This document shows positions 7,857-10,274 of a DNA stretch of 10,274 nucleotides, one piece after another. The position numbers and the translations under genes are program-made. Under the pieces are notes generated by a model, which saw only the letters and a program-made list of their open reading frames with translations, ran no database searches and had not been told where the DNA came from. Every line of letters begins with the position of its first letter. Position 1 is the stretch's first letter. The stretch comes from Methanobacteriota archaeon (GTDB lineage Archaea; Thermoplasmatota; Thermoplasmata; JAUWGG01), in NCBI GenBank assembly GCA_030606525.1, contig JAUWGG010000019.1, positions 1 through 10,274 of the forward strand. Reading direction: 5' to 3'.

Positions 7857-9290
7857 ATGGCTAGAGAAAGCACTGTGAAAGCACTGGTGGCACGTGGAGT
7901 AAATAAAAAGCTCGCGGACAAGATCGTTAATGCTGGCTTTACGTTGAAAGCGCTGAAAAGCGCATCTGTAAAAGAACTTACGAAACACATTTCTAAAAAG
8001 GAAGCTTCGAGCTTGTTGAAGAAGATAGGTGTTAAAGAAACTAAAACCAAAAAAGAAGCACAAATATCGAAGAAGAAAGAAGAGAAAAAGGAAAAGAAGA
8101 AAAAGCCAAAAATCGTTCTTGAAAAAACAGAACCACCCACACCAACTGAATCCCTTCTTTTAACGGAATTATCGAAGATGAATGAAGATATTCCTATGGC
8201 TATCGTTAGTGATGTGGCTGAAAAGATCGAGGGATCAAAGATTTCCAAGAAGATGATCCAAAAGATATTAACAGAGGTGTGTAAGCGTTATAAAGCACAT
8301 AAGGTCGATTCGCATGAATCGGTGGGCATAGTTTCTGCGCAGTCCATAGGTGAACCAGGAACGCAAATGACAATGCGTACCTTTCACTATGCTGGCGTAG
8401 CTGAAATCAATGTTACCATGGGTTTGCCTAGATTGATCGAGATCGTTGATGCTAGACGTGTGCCAAGTACGCCAATGATGGAAATATATCTGAGGGAAGC
8501 AGTAAAGGATTTAGATGAAATGCAGAAAATAACGTCAGAGATCGAGATGACGACCGTTCTAGATATAGCAGATATAGAACTTGATATGACAAATATGGAA
8601 ATAATCCTGCATTTGGATATGGAAAAAATGAAAAAGAAGATACTTTCAACAGAAGATGTTGAATTAAGCCTTAAAAAGATGCGCAGACTGAAGGCAAGCG
8701 TTAAAAAGGAAGCGAACAAGATCATCGTAAAAAGTCCTGAACCTTCATATAAGAAACTTCAACAGCTTGCTGATATGGTAAAGGTCTGTAAGGTGAAAGG
8801 TATCGATGGCATAAAGAGAGCGATCATTAGAAAATCACCTAAAGGTTTTGTTATTTACACGGAAGGATCAAATTTAGCGAAGGTTTTTGAGTTGGAATAT
8901 GTGGACCAAGCAAGAGTGACTACCAATAGCATTTGGGAAGTATACGAGGTCCTCGGAGTTGAAGCAGCACGAAATGCAATAATCAGGGAGGCATGTAATA
9001 CTCTGGACGAGCAAGGATTAACTGTAGATATTAGGCATATCATGCTTGTCGCTGACATGATGACCAATGACGGTGATATAAAAGCTATTGGTCGCCATGG
9101 CATATCCGGAAAAAAATCAAGTGTTTTGGCACGAGCAGCATTTGAAATCACGGCAGCTCATTTATTGAGGGCTGGAGTTATTGGCGAGGTTGATAATCTG
9201 GATGGAGTGGCGGAAAACATTATAGTTGGACAGCCAGTGGCATTAGGAACTGGAGCTGTGAATCTAATATATGTGCCAAAGAAGAAGTAA
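7857..9290 (+). CDS. rpoA2: DNA-directed RNA polymerase subunit A'' (RpoA2) with N-terminal extension
   Basis: The C-terminal part, from about residue 95, is standard A'': [20 protein letters not shown] from H153, [27 protein letters not shown], the [10 protein letters not shown] segment, [33 protein letters not shown] and [13 protein letters not shown]. It completes the cleft and jaw of the largest subunit. At 477 residues it exceeds the roughly 390 usual for A''. The extra about 85 N-terminal residues contain a helix-hairpin-helix-like block (about 8-58: [44 protein letters not shown]) and a Lys/Glu-rich linker (about 60-88). The start is supported by GAGG at 7847-7850 and the one-base gap to A'. 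The next internal Met (108, at 8178) lacks a ribosome site. Confidence 0.96.
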   Translation: MARESTVKALVARGVNKKLADKIVNAGFTLKALKSASVKELTKHISKKEASSLLKKIGVKETKTKKEAQISKKKEEKKEKKKKPKIVLEKTEPPTPTESLLLTELSKMNEDIPMAIVSDVAEKIEGSKISKKMIQKILTEVCKRYKAHKVDSHESVGIVSAQSIGEPGTQMTMRTFHYAGVAEINVTMGLPRLIEIVDARRVPSTPMMEIYLREAVKDLDEMQKITSEIEMTTVLDIADIELDMTNMEIILHLDMEKMKKKILSTEDVELSLKKMRRLKASVKKEANKIIVKSPEPSYKKLQQLADMVKVCKVKGIDGIKRAIIRKSPKGFVIYTEGSNLAKVFELEYVDQARVTTNSIWEVYEVLGVEAARNAIIREACNTLDEQGLTVDIRHIMLVADMMTNDGDIKAIGRHGISGKKSSVLARAAFEITAAHLLRAGVIGEVDNLDGVAENIIVGQPVALGTGAVNLIYVPKKK

Positions 9291-9297
9291 GGTGATC
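9291..9297 (+). promoter_or_regulatory. Ribosome binding site of rpl30e
   Basis: GGTGATC, a full match to the archaeal 16S 3'-end complement, directly follows the rpoA2 TAA and ends two bases before the ATG at 9300. That spacing is unusually short, but no other start codon is close. Confidence 0.7.
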
Positions 9298-9299
9298 AG

Positions 9300-9572
9300 A
9301 TGGATATAAATAAGGAGTTGCGACTAGCAATATCAACTGGTGAAGTACATTTCGGTCTTGAACAAACTAGAAAAGCAATCGAAGCGAAAAAAGCTAAACT
9401 CATAATCGTATCATCAAACTGTCCTGATAAGGGTTTAAGGCGAATGCGAAAGGTGAAGATATACAAGTTCAATGGTACCAATCCAGAGCTCGGTGCTGCA
9501 TGTGGAAAACCATTCTCTATTTCAACCCTTGCAATTTTAAATCCTGGGCAATCCAGCATTCTATCTCTTTAG
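9300..9572 (+). CDS. rpl30e: Ribosomal protein L30e
   Basis: The 90-residue protein belongs to the L7Ae/L30e RNA-binding family and is a component of the large ribosomal subunit. Seen are the N-terminal helix DINKELRLAISTGEVHFGLE, the strand AKLIIVSSNCPD, and the C-terminal ELGAACGKPFSISTLAIL-NPGQSSIL, which matches the family's ELG-x3-GKPF and DPGES-like ending. Compared with Thermococcus L30e as I recall it, the segment between NCPD and IYKFNGT is about five residues shorter. It sits between rpoA2 and nusA, its conserved position in many archaeal RNA polymerase operons, with gaps of 9 bases on each side. Confidence 0.93.
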   Translation: MDINKELRLAISTGEVHFGLEQTRKAIEAKKAKLIIVSSNCPDKGLRRMRKVKIYKFNGTNPELGAACGKPFSISTLAILNPGQSSILSL

Positions 9573-9577
9573 GGGTG
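9572..9577 (+). promoter_or_regulatory. Ribosome binding site of nusA
   Basis: GGGGTG overlaps the last base of the rpl30e TAG stop and lies four bases before the nusA ATG at 9582, indicating translation linked to the upstream gene. Confidence 0.65.
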
Positions 9578-9581
9578 TGTT

Positions 9582-10007
9582 ATGGTAAGCATCACCTTTA
9601 ATGAACAAACCCTGCAATATATCTCTTTATTTGAAAGAGTTACTAGAACAAGAGTTAGAGATTGTATGGAGACAGATGAGAAAATCATTTTTATTGTAGC
9701 TGAAGGACAAATCAGCAAGGCGATAGGTAAAGGAGGGATCACTATCACCAAGCTAAGAAATATGATGAAAAAACCCATTCAGGTCATAGAATATTCTGAT
9801 AACCCTGAGAAATTTCTAAAGAATATCTTTCGCAATTATAATGTGAAGAAGGTTGAGATAGAACCGCACGATAAGATCATCCACGCTACTGTAACAGTGG
9901 ACGCAAAAGAGAAAGCAAGGGCTATAGGAAAGGAAGGAAAAAATTTAAAATTAGCGAGGAACATCATAGCAAGACATCACAACATACAAAGTGTGAGCGT
10001 GGCTTAA
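9582..10007 (+). CDS. nusA: Transcription elongation factor NusA, archaeal two-KH form
   Basis: The 141-residue protein is the short archaeal NusA, made of two KH RNA-binding domains and lacking the bacterial N-terminal polymerase-binding and S1 domains. KH1 carries the AIGKGG loop (47-52) followed by the TITKLRNMM helix. KH2 carries AIGKEGKN (114-121) followed by the LARNIIARHH helix. Length and motifs match the family. It is expected to bind nascent RNA and to work with RNA polymerase, consistent with its place at the end of the polymerase operon; its archaeal role is known less well than the bacterial one. Its TAA stop is 8 bases from the stop of a convergent gene. I saw no clear terminator in that gap. 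Confidence 0.95.
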   Translation: MVSITFNEQTLQYISLFERVTRTRVRDCMETDEKIIFIVAEGQISKAIGKGGITITKLRNMMKKPIQVIEYSDNPEKFLKNIFRNYNVKKVEIEPHDKIIHATVTVDAKEKARAIGKEGKNLKLARNIIARHHNIQSVSVA

Positions 10008-10015
10008 AAGTAAGA

Positions 10016-10274
10016 TCACACCCTTCGCCTTTCCACTTCCAATCTGTCAGCAGTTGGATATTCCTCAATGATGAAGCAGTTATATTTTATTTCATCTGCT
10101 ATTTCCTCTAAGATCCACGGTGCGATCTGGATCCTATTTTTTTCTCTATCGATGAAGATCAGATCCTCAGGAATATCGAATTTTTTCATTAATTCCTTTT
10201 TAACATCTTTCAATCTTTCACATTCGATTATTCCTTTCAATAGTGTACCATCATGAGTGATTATATCACTCTCT
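10016..10274 (-). CDS. Unrecognised protein, C-terminal 85 residues (gene runs off the right edge)
   Basis: The frame is open from the window edge to a TGA at 10018-10016. The only start-like codon inside is a TTG at 10240, which has no ribosome site. The in-frame residues before it (ESDIITHDGTL) look coding, so the gene most likely begins outside the window. The visible part is charged and mixed alpha/beta in character: GIIECERLKDVKKELMKKF, DLIFIDREKNRIQIAP, WILEEIADEIKYNCFIIEEY, then a basic end VERRRV. There are no membrane segments, CxxC pairs or nucleotide-binding motifs. I do not recognise the family. It converges on nusA with an 8-base gap, so it is not part of the polymerase operon. 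Confidence 0.6.
   Translation of the reverse strand, partial: ESDIITHDGTLLKGIIECERLKDVKKELMKKFDIPEDLIFIDREKNRIQIAPWILEEIADEIKYNCFIIEEYPTADRLEVERRRV

Noticed and set aside
8040..8115. Purine-rich A/G tract as a low-complexity repeat or slippage site
   Set aside because: It stays in frame as a K/E-rich linker and does not form a long homopolymer run; the downstream A'' core is in the same frame.
7739..8248. Long minus-strand frame of about 169 codons across the A'/A'' junction, rich in Phe and Ser
   Set aside because: It is the antisense of the lysine/glutamate-rich A'' extension, has no ribosome site or recognisable motif, and overlaps two certain genes.
10255..10271. Inverted repeat, seven-base arms around TAT (GAGTGAT/ATCACTC), as a possible operator
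   Set aside because: It lies inside the probable coding frame of the partial minus-strand gene and at the window edge, and no second copy was seen.

Overview
The window carries the core transcription locus of an archaeon. The marker genes are RpoH, an undivided RpoB, RNA polymerase subunit A split into A' and A'', ribosomal protein L30e and the short two-KH archaeal NusA. An archaeal EF-1B (aEF1B) gene and an archaeal-type tRNA with bulge-helix-bulge (BHB) introns agree. Promoters are TATA boxes and most start codons have Shine-Dalgarno sites. Base composition is moderately AT-rich by eye. An unsplit RpoB with a split RpoA and heavily interrupted tRNA genes suggests a TACK-group lineage (for example Bathyarchaeia or a thermoproteote). 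That placement is inference and would need phylogeny.

Layout. Bases 2-187 (+) are the C-terminal end of a probable malic enzyme. Converging on it from the minus strand is a two-gene operon: a small four-CxxC zinc-ribbon protein (688-521) and translation elongation factor aEF1B (511-236), ending at a T-tract. A divergent promoter region (about 714-800) separates this operon from a tRNA-Lys(UUU) gene at 848-1136. The tRNA gene is 289 bases long because three introns (51, 104 and 60 nt) interrupt the D loop, the anticodon loop and the T loop; removing them leaves a 74-nt consensus tRNA.

A TATA box at 1159-1166 then starts the tightly packed plus-strand operon rpoH-rpoB-rpoA1-rpoA2-rpl30e-nusA (1214-10007). 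Gaps range from a 4-base overlap to 9 bases. The operon makes the catalytic core of RNA polymerase (B, A', A''), its H subunit, a ribosomal protein and a transcription-elongation RNA-binding protein. In many archaea rps12, rps7 and elongation-factor genes follow. Here nusA instead ends 8 bases from a convergent minus-strand gene of unknown function that runs off the right edge.

The strongest unusual points are the triple-intron tRNA-Lys, in particular an intron inside the T loop with a textbook BHB, and an N-terminal extension of about 85 residues on RpoA'' that resembles a helix-hairpin-helix module followed by a lysine-rich linker. RpoB and A' also carry cysteine clusters that look like extra zinc sites, and L30e is slightly shortened. 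I saw no mobile element, CRISPR array or defence system.
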